From Prorocentrum cordatum (lineage: Eukaryota > Sar > Dinophyceae > Prorocentrales > Prorocentraceae), in the NCBI GenBank assembly GCA_963575745.1, contig CAUYUJ010017878.1, positions 124,001 through 188,000 of the forward strand: a stretch of 64,000 bases of DNA. Reading direction: 5' to 3'. Position numbers and translations under genes: made by a program. The notes beneath the pieces were generated by a model that was not told the origin of the DNA, did no database searches, and worked only from the letters and a program-made list of their open reading frames with translations. Of the stretch, positions 10,666 through 21,466 are shown piece after piece (within the stretch, counting starts at the first letter, position 1; each line of letters starts with the position of its first letter).

Positions 10666-10870
10666 GACGCTCGGGTCGGGCGAAAGGGTGGGATAGCAAA
10701 GGGGGGGTTTGAGAATCAGCTCACGTAGATAATTTTCCCGGCGCCTCCCGGCGCCAGAGGCGGCTATGTATCGAGGAATGGGCCCCTCGGTGAGGCCGAA
10801 ACCAGCTGCATGCAGCAAATTTCGTACCCCCCCCTTTCCCAATCCCCCCCTTTCGCCCGGTCCGAGACGC
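10666..10870. mobile_element. Family B TIR element, copy 1, with 5-bp flanking repeat
   Basis: Element 10671-10865 (195 bp) starts TCGGGTCGGGCGAAAGGG and ends with the complement (CCCCCCCTTTCGCCCGGTCCGA). GACGC flanks it exactly at 10666-10670 and 10866-10870. The interior GTATCGAGGAATGGGCCCC and the AGCAAATTTCGTACC-type segment are shared with 51086-51245. Confidence 0.85.
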
Positions 10871-10873
10871 ACA

Positions 10874-12480
10874 GCGCGCAGCAACGGACCCGTCCAACTC
10901 CAGGGACACCATCAGGCGTGCGTGAAGCTGCTCCACGAGGCCCCTGGGCGCGTCCGAGACGTCCTCCGACCACTGCGGGACCCACCGTGGGAACGGTGGC
11001 GAGAGCTACTAGCCAAGGGCGCTGCCGAGCAGGCGGTGGTCCTCGAGTCCTGGGAGAGATGTGCCAAACGCGTGGCTGACCGCGTCCAACGACAAACCAT
11101 GTTTGCCTCTCTACGTGATTTCAGATCTTGGACACAGGAACCGCATGCGAATGGAATCCTACACAGATCTCTTAAGCCAATTAACTTGCCAGACATTGAG
11201 TATGTTTCAGGTACTGGAGTGGCTGTGCACCCTGTCGAGATCATGGGCGCGAAGACGAATCAATTCATTGATCTCTGGGCCCCACAGCAGATAGACCTCA
11301 GTACGACACGTGATATGTTTAACCGCATGCGTGCAGTTGCCGACGATTACCCGCTGCCCAGCATCACTCCAGCCATGATAACAGATTCCTGCGGCAGAAT
11401 GAAGGCCTCCCCAGGCCTAGGGGTTGATGGTTTCACGCCAGTAGACTTCCGGCGACTACCTCCGACAGCACTTCAGGAGATGCCACTACTACTAACAGCC
11501 ATTGAGGACACGCTCACGTGGCCAATCCAGACACAAGTCATCTAGGGTAAACTCACACCCAAGAAGACAGGAGCTGATCGTGCCATAGGGATGATTTCGA
11601 TGCTTGGAAGAGTCTGGTCGATGATCAGAGAGACACATGTTCAAGCATACTACAGATTGGGACATGGCAATCAGAGGAAATTCATGCCTGCAGGAGGCGC
11701 TCCTACGCGCCATTGACGAAGAAGTTGCACATCATTTCAAGATGACATATTCACATGCAGCGCTTGACATTGCTTCAGTTTACGATACCATACCTTGGCT
11801 GCCGCTCGTGGAGGCAGCTCTTTCGCTGGATTTCCCGCCCACGGTCCTTTATCTCGAATTGGTTCCATGCATTTCCCCACGAGCACCGGAACAGATGGGC
11901 GCGGCCTCAGACATTTTTGAACCATCGCAGTCAGTGGCCCAGGGCCCGCGAAGCGGGACACGCTTCGCGAAGGCCCTCACACACACTATGTCATGCAGAA
12001 AATACATTGGCCCATCCTAGAGTGAACCATCGAACATGGGTCGACGATTTGTCCCAGAAGATGTCATGCTCCAGTCGTGCCGTGAAGACACATATGGTTG
12101 ATTGCATCGTCCACACGTGCCAATTGCTAGAGACGGGAGGCCTCAAGGTTGCTCCGAAATCCATCATCATGAGCTCGACGACGGAGGATACCGCGGCCAT
12201 CATCCGTGGAGTCCGCAGGCGGGGTTACCAGATCGAGGGAACCACGCAGGCGGCGTACCTGGGTGTTGATTTCGGATGCGGGCGCCATGCTCGCAGTACA
12301 CGGCGCATGAGAGAACATAAGCACCACCTCACGTCGAACAAGACCCGCAGATTCGCCACGGCGTCAAGGCGCTTCAAGGCGACGGCCAAACTGCAGACGC
12401 AAGGGGGTCTCCCCGCGGGCCTGTCCTGCCACCAAGCACACGGCGTCTTTGGGACAGCAGGTGCAGCTGGTGCGACGACG
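10874..12480 (+). pseudogene. Reverse transcriptase domain, decayed
   Basis: The first frame carries a lead-in with SPGLGVDGFTPVDFRRLPPT, typical of the start of LINE RTs, and ends at a TAG at 11543-11545. The same frame then continues GKLTPKKTGADRAIGMISML and GRVWSMIRE, the conserved motif after it. A shift near 11640 leads to DWDMAIRGNSCLQEALLRAI and LDIASVYDTIPWLPLVEAAL, the first catalytic-aspartate motif. A second shift near 12005 leads to VNHRTWVDDLSQKM, the YxDD-type active site in WVDD form. GGLKVAPKS and YLGVDFGCGRHARS follow. Both catalytic Asp regions survive but the frame is broken three times, so this copy cannot make an active enzyme. Confidence 0.85.
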
Positions 12481-13200
12481 GTTGGCGCAGGCAAGCGGAG
12501 GGACTGGCAAGGGGCGCTGTCTCACGACGGTGCTCGAGCCAAAGGCTCCAGGCCAGGACCCAGCGCTGAAGCTGCCAGTCCAACTTGTGGACCAGTGGCT
12601 GAAGTCGTGGCGAGATCATCCCAATCTCAGAATGGGCATTCCTAAAGTTTGGGATCAGATCTACACGCAGATGCTCGACCTCAACCCTGCAGACCAGCCC
12701 CGCAACGTGAGGGGCCCAACCTCGGCAATGATCTTAGCATTGATGAGAGAGGGTTGGGGCCCGCAGCGGCCGCGCGGGTGGAGCTGCACTACTGACGCGG
12801 ACAAGGGCACGACAGAACAATGGCAGTCCCCTGACGAGTCCTACACAGGCGACGTGCACACAGATCGACACGACCATCTGCTCCAAGACCTGCTACGATC
12901 AGTCTCCCAGAAGCGATGGGTGACTGCGAACCAGCATTATGCTGGTGGCGGGCTGGAGAGCGGGGTCGGCATGGAGTCGTTCCAGAAGCTGGTGTCCCAA
13001 CTCGAGGCCTCACCTCATGGGCGCAAGCTGTCAGAGACCATGGATCGCTGCAGGAAGGTGCTGGCCCAAAGCGAGAAAAACACAGTTGATACGGAATTTT
13101 CAGGGCACCGAGATTTGCGACAGGTGCCAGCGTGGTTCTGAAACATTGATGCCTCGCCATTGGGAGTGCGAAGAGAACGTGGGATCACCTACATATGAGG
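12455..13200 (+). pseudogene. Retrotransposon connection region and zinc knuckle
   Basis: After another frame change the region reads on for about 225 residues (LVDQWLKSWRDHPNLRMGIP, WVTANQHYAGGGLESGVG) to a stop at 13139-13141. A further shift gives CDRCQRGSETLMPRHWECEEN, a CxxC...HxxxC knuckle seen between RT and RNase H in this type of element. The phrase CDEGAWLRGLLP follows. Confidence 0.7.
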
Positions 13201-13357
13201 CTGGCGCCCAGTACGTTCCTGCCGCCCTCGCCCAGGCGAACTGTGATGAGGGTGCCTGGCTCCGCGGGCTCCTCCCCGCGCCCTGGGCCTGGGCCCCCAG
13301 AGCCCGCAGATCACGAAGTGTGGTGGCCCGAGGGGGGTACCGGAGGTTGTATGACAC

Positions 13358-13446
13358 GCGAGGAGGAGGAGGAGGAGGAGGAGGAGGAGGAGGAGGAGGA
13401 GGAGGAGAAGGAGGAGGAGGAGGAGGAGGAGGAGGAGGAGGAGGAA
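13358..13446. repeat. GGA microsatellite inside the retrotransposon
   Basis: About 85 bp of (AGG)n between the zinc-knuckle and RNase H regions. It keeps more than one frame open, which hides the break. Confidence 0.95.
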
Positions 13447-14070
13447 CCCCAAAGGAGCCCCTGCTGGTGTCTGGGGATGCGTCGGGCGGGCTCGAGTCCA
13501 AATGGCCCAGGCTCCGACGCGCAGGCCTCGCAACTGCTTGCTTTGATTCCCTTTCAACCCTGTCCATCCAAGCCTCCATCATGGGCCCCCCTCAGTGGCA
13601 CTCGTCGAGTGGTCGTCCGAGGGGAAGTTCGAGCGCTTCTTTTGGCTCGAAAGAACTCTACTGGGCATTTGCTGTATACTACAGATTTCGAACCCCTTGC
13701 AGCGGGGTGGTACACTAGAATGTATGATCGCCGTCACAGCCCTGACGCCGACTTGTGGGCCCGCATCCGTGACAAATTGTGTGCCCGACCCCCATGTTGC
13801 ATTTCAGTTGTTTTCGCTCACAGCCACCAGTCCGAGGAAGACATAGTGGCTCAGCGCGCTGTCAGCACGCACGTTCTGACCAACACTGTTGCAGACAGTC
13901 TGGCCGACGCCGCTGCCCACCTGGCCCGAGTTCCTGCCCTCATCCGCCAGGAGATTCACCTGCAGGAGAGACGTGCCATGCATGTGCGTATGTGGCTCCC
14001 CCGTGCTACGCTTGATTGCTTCCGTGCTGAGCAAGAGCTTGCCCAGGGTGCCAGGGAGACAAGGAATGAG
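13447..14070 (+). pseudogene. RNase H domain of the retrotransposon
   Basis: LLVSGDASGGLESKWPRLRR supplies the first acidic motif; GTRRVVVRGEVRALLLA the conserved Glu helix, in a second frame; TTDFEPLAAGWYTRMYD and DADLWARIRDKL the next Asp region; and VVFAHSHQSEEDIVAQRAVS, TVADSLADAAAH the C-terminal His/Asp region. At least one frameshift (near 13600) separates the first motif from the rest. Confidence 0.75.
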
Positions 14071-14189
14071 GGGTACCCCCTCCTCCCCCAACCCCTCCCC
14101 GCCCCTCTGCTGCTGTGCTCTCCTCCCTCCGCTCGGCTCATCGGCTCTCGGAGTGTCAACGTAAGTGTTTGAGATGTTTTAGCTCTGCG

Positions 14190-14516
14190 TCGCTTGTTAC
14201 AGCTGAGGGGTGGAAATCCACCCCCTGCCAAGAGCTCGTCAGTGTAGACGGGACCCTCTACGTCCCTGCCCAAGGGATGCGTATACATGCAGCGGGGGGC
14301 TGGCTGCATCCATCCCATCTCCTCAACCACCATTCTCAAGTGAAAGTTTGGTTCTGCGGCTCGTGCGGGGCCATTGCCGATCACCAGGTGTGTTCCTTGG
14401 GCAAGCCCTGTTCGATCCATCTCACTCGTACAGGCCGCACGTACCTCCGTCGCTTAGCTGAGGGGCTTCCCCCCAAGACCCCGGGCAAGGCTGGCCCACC
14501 GAGGCAGCGACCAGGG
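14190..14516 (+). pseudogene. C-terminal Cys domain of the retrotransposon
   Basis: VTAEGWKSTPCQELVSVDGT and VWFCGSCGAIADHQVCSLGK then PCSIHLTRTGRTYLRRLAEG. The paired CxxC and following Cys residues suggest a small zinc-binding tail. It lies about 120 bp after the RNase H segment in a new frame. Confidence 0.55.
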
Positions 14517-14566
14517 GATCAGCATTTAGCGATACCCAGACTTGCTTCGCAACGGAGATCTCAATC

Positions 14567-14701
14567 TCAATCTCCTTCTCCTCCTCCTCCTCTTCTTCTT
14601 CCTCTTCCTCCTCCTCCTCCTCCTCCTCCTCCCTCCTCCTCCTGTGTCTTCCTCCTCCTCCTCCTGCTCCCTCCTCTTCCTCCTCCTCCTCCTCCTGCTC
14701 C

Positions 14702-14734
<33 letters not shown>

Positions 14735-14815
14735 TTCTCCTCGTCCTCCTCGTCCTCCTCCTCCTCCTCCTCCTCCTCCTCCTCCTCCTCCTCACTCCCC
14801 CTCCTCACGCCTCCT
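14567..14815. repeat. CCT pyrimidine tract
   Basis: (CCT)n with CTT and CGTCCT blocks. Confidence 0.95.
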
Positions 14816-14920
14816 TCCCTAGAAGTAGCTGGGCGGCCACCTCATCGAGGCGAGGACGCGCGCACACGCGGCTCGCAGAGGCGCGCGGGGCTCAGACGGT
14901 TGCGCCCATGTGCTCCTGGT

Positions 14921-14985
14921 GCGTCCCAGGTGCGGTTGGCCGAGCCACTCCTGGTGCGTCCCAGGTGCGGTTGGCCGAGCCACTC
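14921..14985. repeat. 28-bp tandem repeat, two copies
   Basis: CTGGTGCGTCCCAGGTGCGG then TTGGCCGAGCCACT occurs twice in succession. Confidence 0.85.
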
Positions 14986-14989
14986 GAAC

Positions 14990-15168
14990 ACCAGTGGAGG
15001 GGCCCCAGGACACACAAATAAAGACACACCAATAAAGAGATTCCCCATGTTTTCACCTATGTTCTGGGTTTCTGTCTTCCCCCCCACTTCCCATATTTTC
15101 CAATCTTTTCTGGGGAATCGAGGGTTGCTTGTGTCTGTGTGTTTCTTTTCCTCCTGAACCAGTGGAGG
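14990..15168. mobile_element. Family G TIR element, copy 1, with 11-bp flanking repeat
   Basis: Element 15001-15157, starting GGGGCCCCAGGACACACAAA and ending GTGTCTGTGTGTTTC then CTCCTGA. The centre contains TTCCCCCCCACTTCCCATAT. ACCAGTGGAGG stands at 14990-15000 and 15158-15168, an exact 11-bp duplication. Confidence 0.82.
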
Positions 15169-15570
15169 AGGCGGAGGGGGGGAAAGAGACCCAGACATAA
15201 TCGCGCCGTTAAAGCACTGAGCATGTTCCTGGGGTGGACGGCTTGGGGTGAAATCCACATGGACTGTTGCACCTCGAAGAGCAGTCCGTCTTGTGTTTGG
15301 GTGGTCTTCAAATTGAGTTTTGTGCTGTGTAGCGGCCTGTGTATATGCAGCGCCTGGACTTCTGCTACGACGTCACGATTGCGCCCGCACGTGGTCAGGC
15401 ACCGCTGTTGGCTCGCACCCGGCAATCTTTCAAACAAGGCTTTGCCGTCCCGCCGATGTCACCCGCGTGTTGTTCGTGCCTCGACGAATCCACGCCCGCC
15501 GCATCTGCGAATGGCAAGCGGGCGCGAACTCTCTTGGCATTTAATTACATGGTTTCCCTTTGTTGCCGGC
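15169..15570. other. No gene recognised
   Basis: Unique-looking sequence. Short frames on both strands have no recognisable content. Confidence 0.35.
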
Positions 15571-15985
15571 GCCCCGTCCCTGATTGGCCGGGTTTGCTAT
15601 CCGTTGGTTGGCTCGCTGGTTGGCTAGATGGCTGGTTGGGAGGCTGGCCCACTCTCTGGGCCCCCGAGCACGCAACTGCAGCCTGACAGGTGAACGGGCG
15701 CGCGACTGGCGCGCGGCAGGTGTGCGAGCACGCGACAAGCACCCGACGGGTGAACGAACACGCGACTGGCGCCCGACTAGTCAATCCAGAATTCTACAAC
15801 CGTTCCTTGCGTTCTAGAATTCGTTTCGTCGTTCTAGATCTGCTCTCGCCGTTCTAGAATTTGTTTTTGTTTGCGCTGTATGCTATGTGACAAGGTAGAA
15901 CTTGGTTGTGCGTACTAGAACTACATTCGCTGTTTTAGAAATCGCTCTGCGGTTCTACAATTTCGTTTCGCGTTCTAGAGCCCGC
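15571..15985. repeat. Three adjacent short-repeat blocks
   Basis: TTGGCT repeats (15578-15650); about 29-bp units with GTGAACGGGCGCGCGACTGG (15685-15780); then GTTCTAGAATTCGTTTCG-type units of 22-27 bp (15795-15985), rich in TCTAGA. Confidence 0.75.
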
Positions 15986-16288
15986 TATACTTTTCAAAAA
16001 CTGCCCCGGGCCGTTTGGCAGGAAACGCATGGGCAAAACGACGGGGGTCGGGATTCGGGGGCCCATCGCGGGGCGGCGGAGGTGGCCCTGAGTGGAGCCC
16101 CGAGCGGGCTTCGTAGGAAAGTAGCTCTGCGCACGTTTGCGGAGCCACCGCGCTCCAGCTTGGCGACATGGGGGACGAGGGCCTGGATTGAGAGAGGGCG
16201 ACTCCAACTAAGGTGCTGGCGACGGTGTGTGCACGGTCCAGGTCCGAGCGCACGTGGATCCCAGAAAAGTGATGCGTCCCCCGCTGCC

Positions 16289-16388
16289 NNNNNNNNNNNN
16301 NNNNNNNNNNNNNNNNNNNNNNNNNNNNNNNNNNNNNNNNNNNNNNNNNNNNNNNNNNNNNNNNNNNNNNNNNNNNNNNNNNNNNNNN
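16289..16388. other. Assembly gap (100 N)
   Basis: Exactly 100 N, the usual marker for a gap of unknown size. The sequence after it is repeated at 18052, so the gap lies at the edge of a duplication. Confidence 1.
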
Positions 16389-17157
16389 CTTGGCTCCAAC
16401 AAAAGTTTCCTTGGAAACTCGCAAGAGGAATAATATGTATGTAAACCCGTCGGCAAGATGAAAAGTCGCGCGCGCGTGCTCAGCATTCGCACGCACGCGA
16501 TCCCAAGACGTCCCATGGCCACAACATGCTTCCAGGAATGCCTCAGGCCACGGACGATAACGTCCAGAGGACCCAGGATGATACCACCCCAACGCGAGCC
16601 CGCCATGGATTCTGGACCGTGTCAGGCCGACTCGCAGATGACGCAACACATGAGCAACGCATGACGCCGAGATGGCCCGATGGCAACAAGATGGATCCAA
16701 GCGCACCCAGGGTGGCCTCATCATGATCACGCGATGGTTGCGTGATCCAAACATGACCGGGATATGATCTCAAGATGACCTGAAGACGACCCCAACACGG
16801 CAATAATACTGCAACTTATGAGCCCCATCTTACTTCGAGCCGATCCCAGCATGGTGGGATCCGTGAACGACCCGGGATTTTGGTCTACCCCATTTTTAAT
16901 GGGTGGGATTTTGATCGTCCTGAACTAAACTTATAATATTAAAGCGGAATAAGCCAGGCGGGATCCCGCCCGGCCCACGGAGGAAGACAACATTGCTAGG
17001 CTTCTACGGGGGTAGGGGGTTCGGAAGGGGCGTCGTTTACTTCCGCTGACATTGGCAAGCCTTCCAGCGGCCTTCCCCCGTCTTCCGCCTCGTTTTACTT
17101 CCGTCGACTTCCGCGGGCCAGCGTCGCGATGAAAATTCAAGGAACTTGCATTGGGCC
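16389..17157. repeat. Duplicated segment, copy 1
   Basis: Begins CTTGGCTCCAACAAAAGTTT and ends near the CGATGAAAATTC region. Repeated at 18052-18790 with a few percent divergence. Contains CCAGCATGGTGGGATCC, the hairpin GGCGGGATCCCGCC and many GATGxCC motifs. Confidence 0.9.
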
Positions 17158-18055
17158 GATGCGTCGGTTTTTACATCCCGCGCGACAGGGATGGCAATTC
17201 AGTTCGGCAGTGGGGCAAGTCGGCGTCATGGCCAACGCGCGTCAGAGGCCCGAGTGCGCCCCCTTCCTCTGGTAAACGACCTTGCACACTTTCTTGAAGT
17301 TCTGAAACTTCCGCTCGGCGACAGTCTGCGCCATCTGAGTTTTGAGCAACCTCTGGAGTCTGACTGTCCAGGCGGTCTTTCCCAAAGCGGGCCGCTTGTC
17401 TCCTTGTCTGGCGCGCCCCTCTTCAAGGTCAGCGCGACGCCGCAAGCCGCAGCAAGGGCCCGAAGGAGGCTGACCAAGGCGCGCTTCGCCAGGTCGATGG
17501 CGGATGGCACGAAGCAGACTACACTCCCAAAATACAATGCTTCCCCAACCCCCCACCAGTGAACCTGGAACCAAAATGGCCACGGACATGCGGGTGCTCG
17601 GACAGGCGTCGGTTTTTACATCCCGCGCGACAGGGATGGCAATTCAGTTCGGCAGTGGGGCAAGTCGGCGTCATGGCCAACGCGCGTCAGAGGCCCGAGT
17701 GCGCCCCCTTCCTCTGGTAAACGACCTTGCACACTTTCTTGAAGTTCTGAAACTTCCGCTCGGCGACAGTCTGCGCCATCTGAGTTTTGAGCAACCTCTG
17801 GAGTCTGACTGTCCAGGCGGTCTTTCCCAAAGCGGGCCGCTTGTCTCCTTGTCTGGCGCGCCCCTCTTCAAGGTCAGCGCGACGCCGCAAGCCGCAGCAA
17901 GGGCCCGACGGAGGCTGACCAAGGCGCGCTTCGCCAGGTCGATGGCGGATGGCACGAAGCAGAGTACACTCCCAAAATACAATGCTTCCCCAACCCCCCA
18001 CCAGTGAACCTGGAGCCAAAATGGCCACGGACATGCGGGTGCTCGGACAGGCTTG
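17158..18055. repeat. 447-bp tandem duplication
   Basis: Copies 17158-17607 and 17606-18055 are almost identical, starting GCGTCGGTTTTTACATCCCG. Both contain an open frame of about 115 codons per strand, without recognised content; conservation of the frame here only reflects recent duplication. Confidence 0.92.
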
Positions 18056-18790
18056 GCTCCAACAAAAGTTTCCTTGGAAACTCGCAAGAGGAAAAATATG
18101 TATCTAAACCCGTCGGCGCGATGAAAAGTCGCGCGCGCGTGCTCAGCGTTCGCACGCACGGGACCCCAAGACGTCCCATGGCCACGACATGCTTCCAGGA
18201 ATGCCTCAGGCCACGGACGATAACGTCCAGAGGACCCAGGATGATGCCACCCCAACGCGATCCCGCCATGGATTCTGGACCGTCTCAGGCCGACTCGCAG
18301 ATGACGAAACACATGAGCGACGCGTGACGCCGAGATGGCCCGATGGCAACATTCCTGATCCAAGCGCACCCAGGGTGGCCTCATAATGACCACGCGATGG
18401 TTGCGTGATCCAAACATGACCGGGATAGGATCTCAAGATGACCTCGAGACGATCCCAACACGGCAATAATACTGACTTCGAGCCGATCCCAGCATGGTGG
18501 GATCCGTGAACGGCCCGGGATTTTGGTCTACCCCATTTTTAATGGGTGGGATTTTGATCGTCCTGAACTAAACTTATAATATTAAAGCGGAATAGGCCAG
18601 GCGGGATCCCGCCCGGCCCACGGAGGAAGACAACATTTGCTAGGCTTCTACGGGGGTGCGGGGTTCGGAAAGGGGCGTCGTTTACTTCCGCTGACATTGG
18701 CAAGCCTTCCGGCGGCCTTCCCCCGTCTTCCGCCTCGTTTTACTTCCGTCGGCTTCCGCCAGCCAGCGTCGCGATGAAAATTCCAGGAAC
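18052..18790. repeat. Duplicated segment, copy 2
   Basis: Second copy of 16389-17157, following directly after the 447-bp tandem pair. It lacks a short stretch near 18470 present in copy 1. Confidence 0.9.
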
Positions 18791-18807
18791 TTTCATTGGG
18801 CCGATGT

Positions 18808-20600
18808 AGTGGGTGCTCTCTGGCAGCGGGGTCTGTTGAGTACTGGGTGCCTTCTTGGACACGGGGTTTGTTGAGTACTGGGTGTTGTCTTGGAGACGGA
18901 CCTTGTTGAGTACTGGGTGCTCCCTTGGACACGGAGTGTGCTGAATGCCAAGTGCTGTCTTGGAGACGGAGGTTGTCTGAGTAGCGGGTGCTCTCTTTGG
19001 GACGGAGTCCCGGGTGCTCTCTTGGAAACAAAAGCGGGCGTTTTTTTTTAATACACCTCTAGTGGGTGCTCTCTGGCATCGGGGTCTGTTGAGTACTGGG
19101 TGCCTTCTTGGACACGGAGTCTGGTGAGTACACACGGAGTCTGTTGAGTACTTGGCGCTCTCTTGGCCACGGAGTCTGATGAATACCAGTGCTGTCTTGG
19201 AGATGGAGGTTGTTTGAGACGCGGGTTCTCTCTTGGAGACGGAGTCTGTTGAGTAGTGGGTGCTCTCTTGGAGACAGACGCGGGCGGTCGGGCGGGCAGG
19301 CGGGCGGGGGGCGGGCGGGCCGGGCTTTTACATAGACCTCTAGTGGGTGCTCTCTGGCAGCGGGGTCTGTTGAATACTGGGTGCCTTCTTGGACACGGGG
19401 TCTGTTGAATACAGAGCGCTGTCTTGGAGATGGAGGCTGTTGAATACTGGGTGCTCCCTTGGACACGGAATCTGTTGAATACCGGGTGCTGCCTTGGAGA
19501 CGGGAGTTGTTGAAATGGAAACGGAACCCTCAGTGGCTGCTCTCTTGGAAACGGAGTGTGTTGAGTAATGGGTGCTCATTTGGAGACACAAGCGGGCGGT
19601 CGGGCGGGCGGGCGGGGGGCGGGCGGGCGGAACGGGCTTTTTGAACTATACCTCTAGTGAGTGTTCTCTGGCAACGGGGTCTGCTGAGTACTGGGTGCCT
19701 TGTTGGACACGGAGTCTGTTGAGTACTGGGTGTTGTCTTGGACACGGATCTTGTTGAGTACTGCGTGCTCTCTTGGACACGGAGTCTGATGAATACGAAG
19801 TTCTTTTGGACACGGGATCTATTGAGTAGTGGCTGCTCTCTTGGAGACGGAGCCTGTTCAGTAGTGGGTGTTTTTTTGGAAACGGAAGCGGGCGGTCGGG
19901 CGGGGGGCGGGCGGGCGGGTCGGGTTTTGATGAAAGACCTCTAGTGGGTGCTCTCTGGCAGCGGGGTCTGTTGAGTACTGGGTGCCTTGTTGGACACGGA
20001 ATCTGTTGAGTACATAGTGCTGTTTTGGGAACGGAATCAGTTGAGACCTGTGTGCTCCCTTGGACACAGAGTCTGTTGAATACTGGGCGCAGCCTTGGAA
20101 ACGGAGTCCGTTGAGTAGTGGGTGCTGTCTTGGAGACACAGGCGCGAGGTCGGGCGGGGGGCGGGCGGGCGGGTCGGATTTTTTAAAACAGACCTCTAGT
20201 GGGTGCTCTCTGGCAGCGAGGTCTGTTGAGTACTGGGTGCCTTTTTGGACACGCAAGTTGTTGAGTACAAGGTGCCGTCTTGGAGATGGAGTCTGTTGAC
20301 TGGTGGGTGCTACCTTGGACACGGAGTCTGTTGAATACTGGGCGCTGTCTTGGAGACGGAGGCAATTGAATAGTGGCTGCTCTCTTGGAGACTGAGTCTG
20401 TTGAGTAGTGGGTGCTCTCTTGGAAACAACGGCGGGCGGTCGGGCGGGCGGGTGGGCGGGGGGCGGGCGGGCGGGTCGGGTTTTTAAATCGACCTTTTCT
20501 GGGTGCCCTCTGGCAGCGGGGTCTGTTGAGTACTGGGTGCCTTCTTGGACACGGAGTCTGTTGAGTACACGGTGCTGTCTTGCAGACGGGGTCTGTTGAG
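18808..20600. repeat. 1.8-kb segmental duplication, left copy
   Basis: Matches 21467-23255 in the same order (offset 2660 at the left, 2653 at the right) with small indels, so a multi-block segment was copied as one piece. Confidence 0.85.
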
Positions 20601-21466
20601 TGCTGGGCACCGGAACCGGAGCCGGAACCAAAACCGTGACCTTGGGGCCTTTTGTGGGACCCCGAAGAAGAAGGAAACCGGAACCAGAACCGGAACCGGA
20701 ACCAAAAACCGTGACATGCAGCTTCCTTGGCTTCGAAAAATACGGAAACCGAAACCAGAACTGGAACGGCATTCAGAACCGTGACCTGCGGTAGTCCACA
20801 TGGCATTCCCGTGAAGAAAAAACTGGCACCATGAGGTGCTGTCTTGGAAACGGAGGTTATTGAATAGCGGGTGCTCCCTTGGAGATGGAGTCTCTTGGAA
20901 ACAGAAGCGGTGGGGCGGGCGGGCGGGCGGGGGGCTGGCGGGCGGGTCGGGTTTTTAAGTAGACCTCTAGAGAGTGCTCTCTGGCAGCGGGGTCTGTTGA
21001 GTACTGGGTGCCTTCTTGGACACGGGGTCTGTTGAGTACTGGGTGTTGTCTTGGAGACGGAGGCTTGTAAATACTGGGTGCTCCCTTGGACACGGAGTCT
21101 GTTGAATATTAGGTGCTGCCTTGGAAACGGGAGCTGTTGAATAGTGGCTGCTCTCTTGGAAACGGAGTCTGTTGAGTAATGGGTGCTCTCTTGGAGACAG
21201 AAGCGGGCGGTCGGGCGGGCGGGCGGGCGGGTGGGCGGGTCGGGTTTCCAAATAGACCTCTAACGAATGCTCTCTGGCAACGGGTTTGTTGGACCGGACG
21301 GTTGAATACTGGGTGCTGCCTTGGAGACGGGATCTGTTGAGTAGTGGCTGCTCTCTTTGAAAACGGATTCTGTTGAGTAATGGGTGCTCTCTTGGAGACA
21401 GAAGGCGGGCGGTCGGCGGGCGGGGGGCGGGCGGGCGGGCGGGTCGGGTTTTTAAACTAGACCTCT

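Larger units (their letters stand above)
10874..14520 (+). mobile_element. LINE-type non-LTR retrotransposon remnant (RT, zinc knuckle, RNase H)
   Basis: A single broken coding region on the plus strand, read through at least five frame changes and one in-frame stop. Order: an N-terminal region of unknown function, reverse transcriptase, C-terminal RT region, Cys/His knuckle, RNase H, and a Cys-containing tail. This order is that of RNase-H-bearing LINE elements as generally known. No apurinic endonuclease domain is visible upstream, so the element is probably 5'-truncated. No poly-A tail or target duplication could be located; a CCT tract begins about 50 bp after the tail. Family B copy 1 ends immediately before it. 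Confidence 0.85.

Noticed and set aside
9963-10870. Apurinic endonuclease domain of the LINE
   Set aside because: I looked upstream of the RT for the endonuclease motifs and found none. The region is occupied by family J and family B elements and a CCT tract.
15902-16754. Frames crossing the 100-N gap
   Set aside because: The residues through the gap are unknown and the gap length is nominal, so continuity is not supported.
17226-18417. Conserved ~115-codon frames in the 447-bp tandem repeat
   Set aside because: Identity reflects recent duplication. No domain, and both strands are open.
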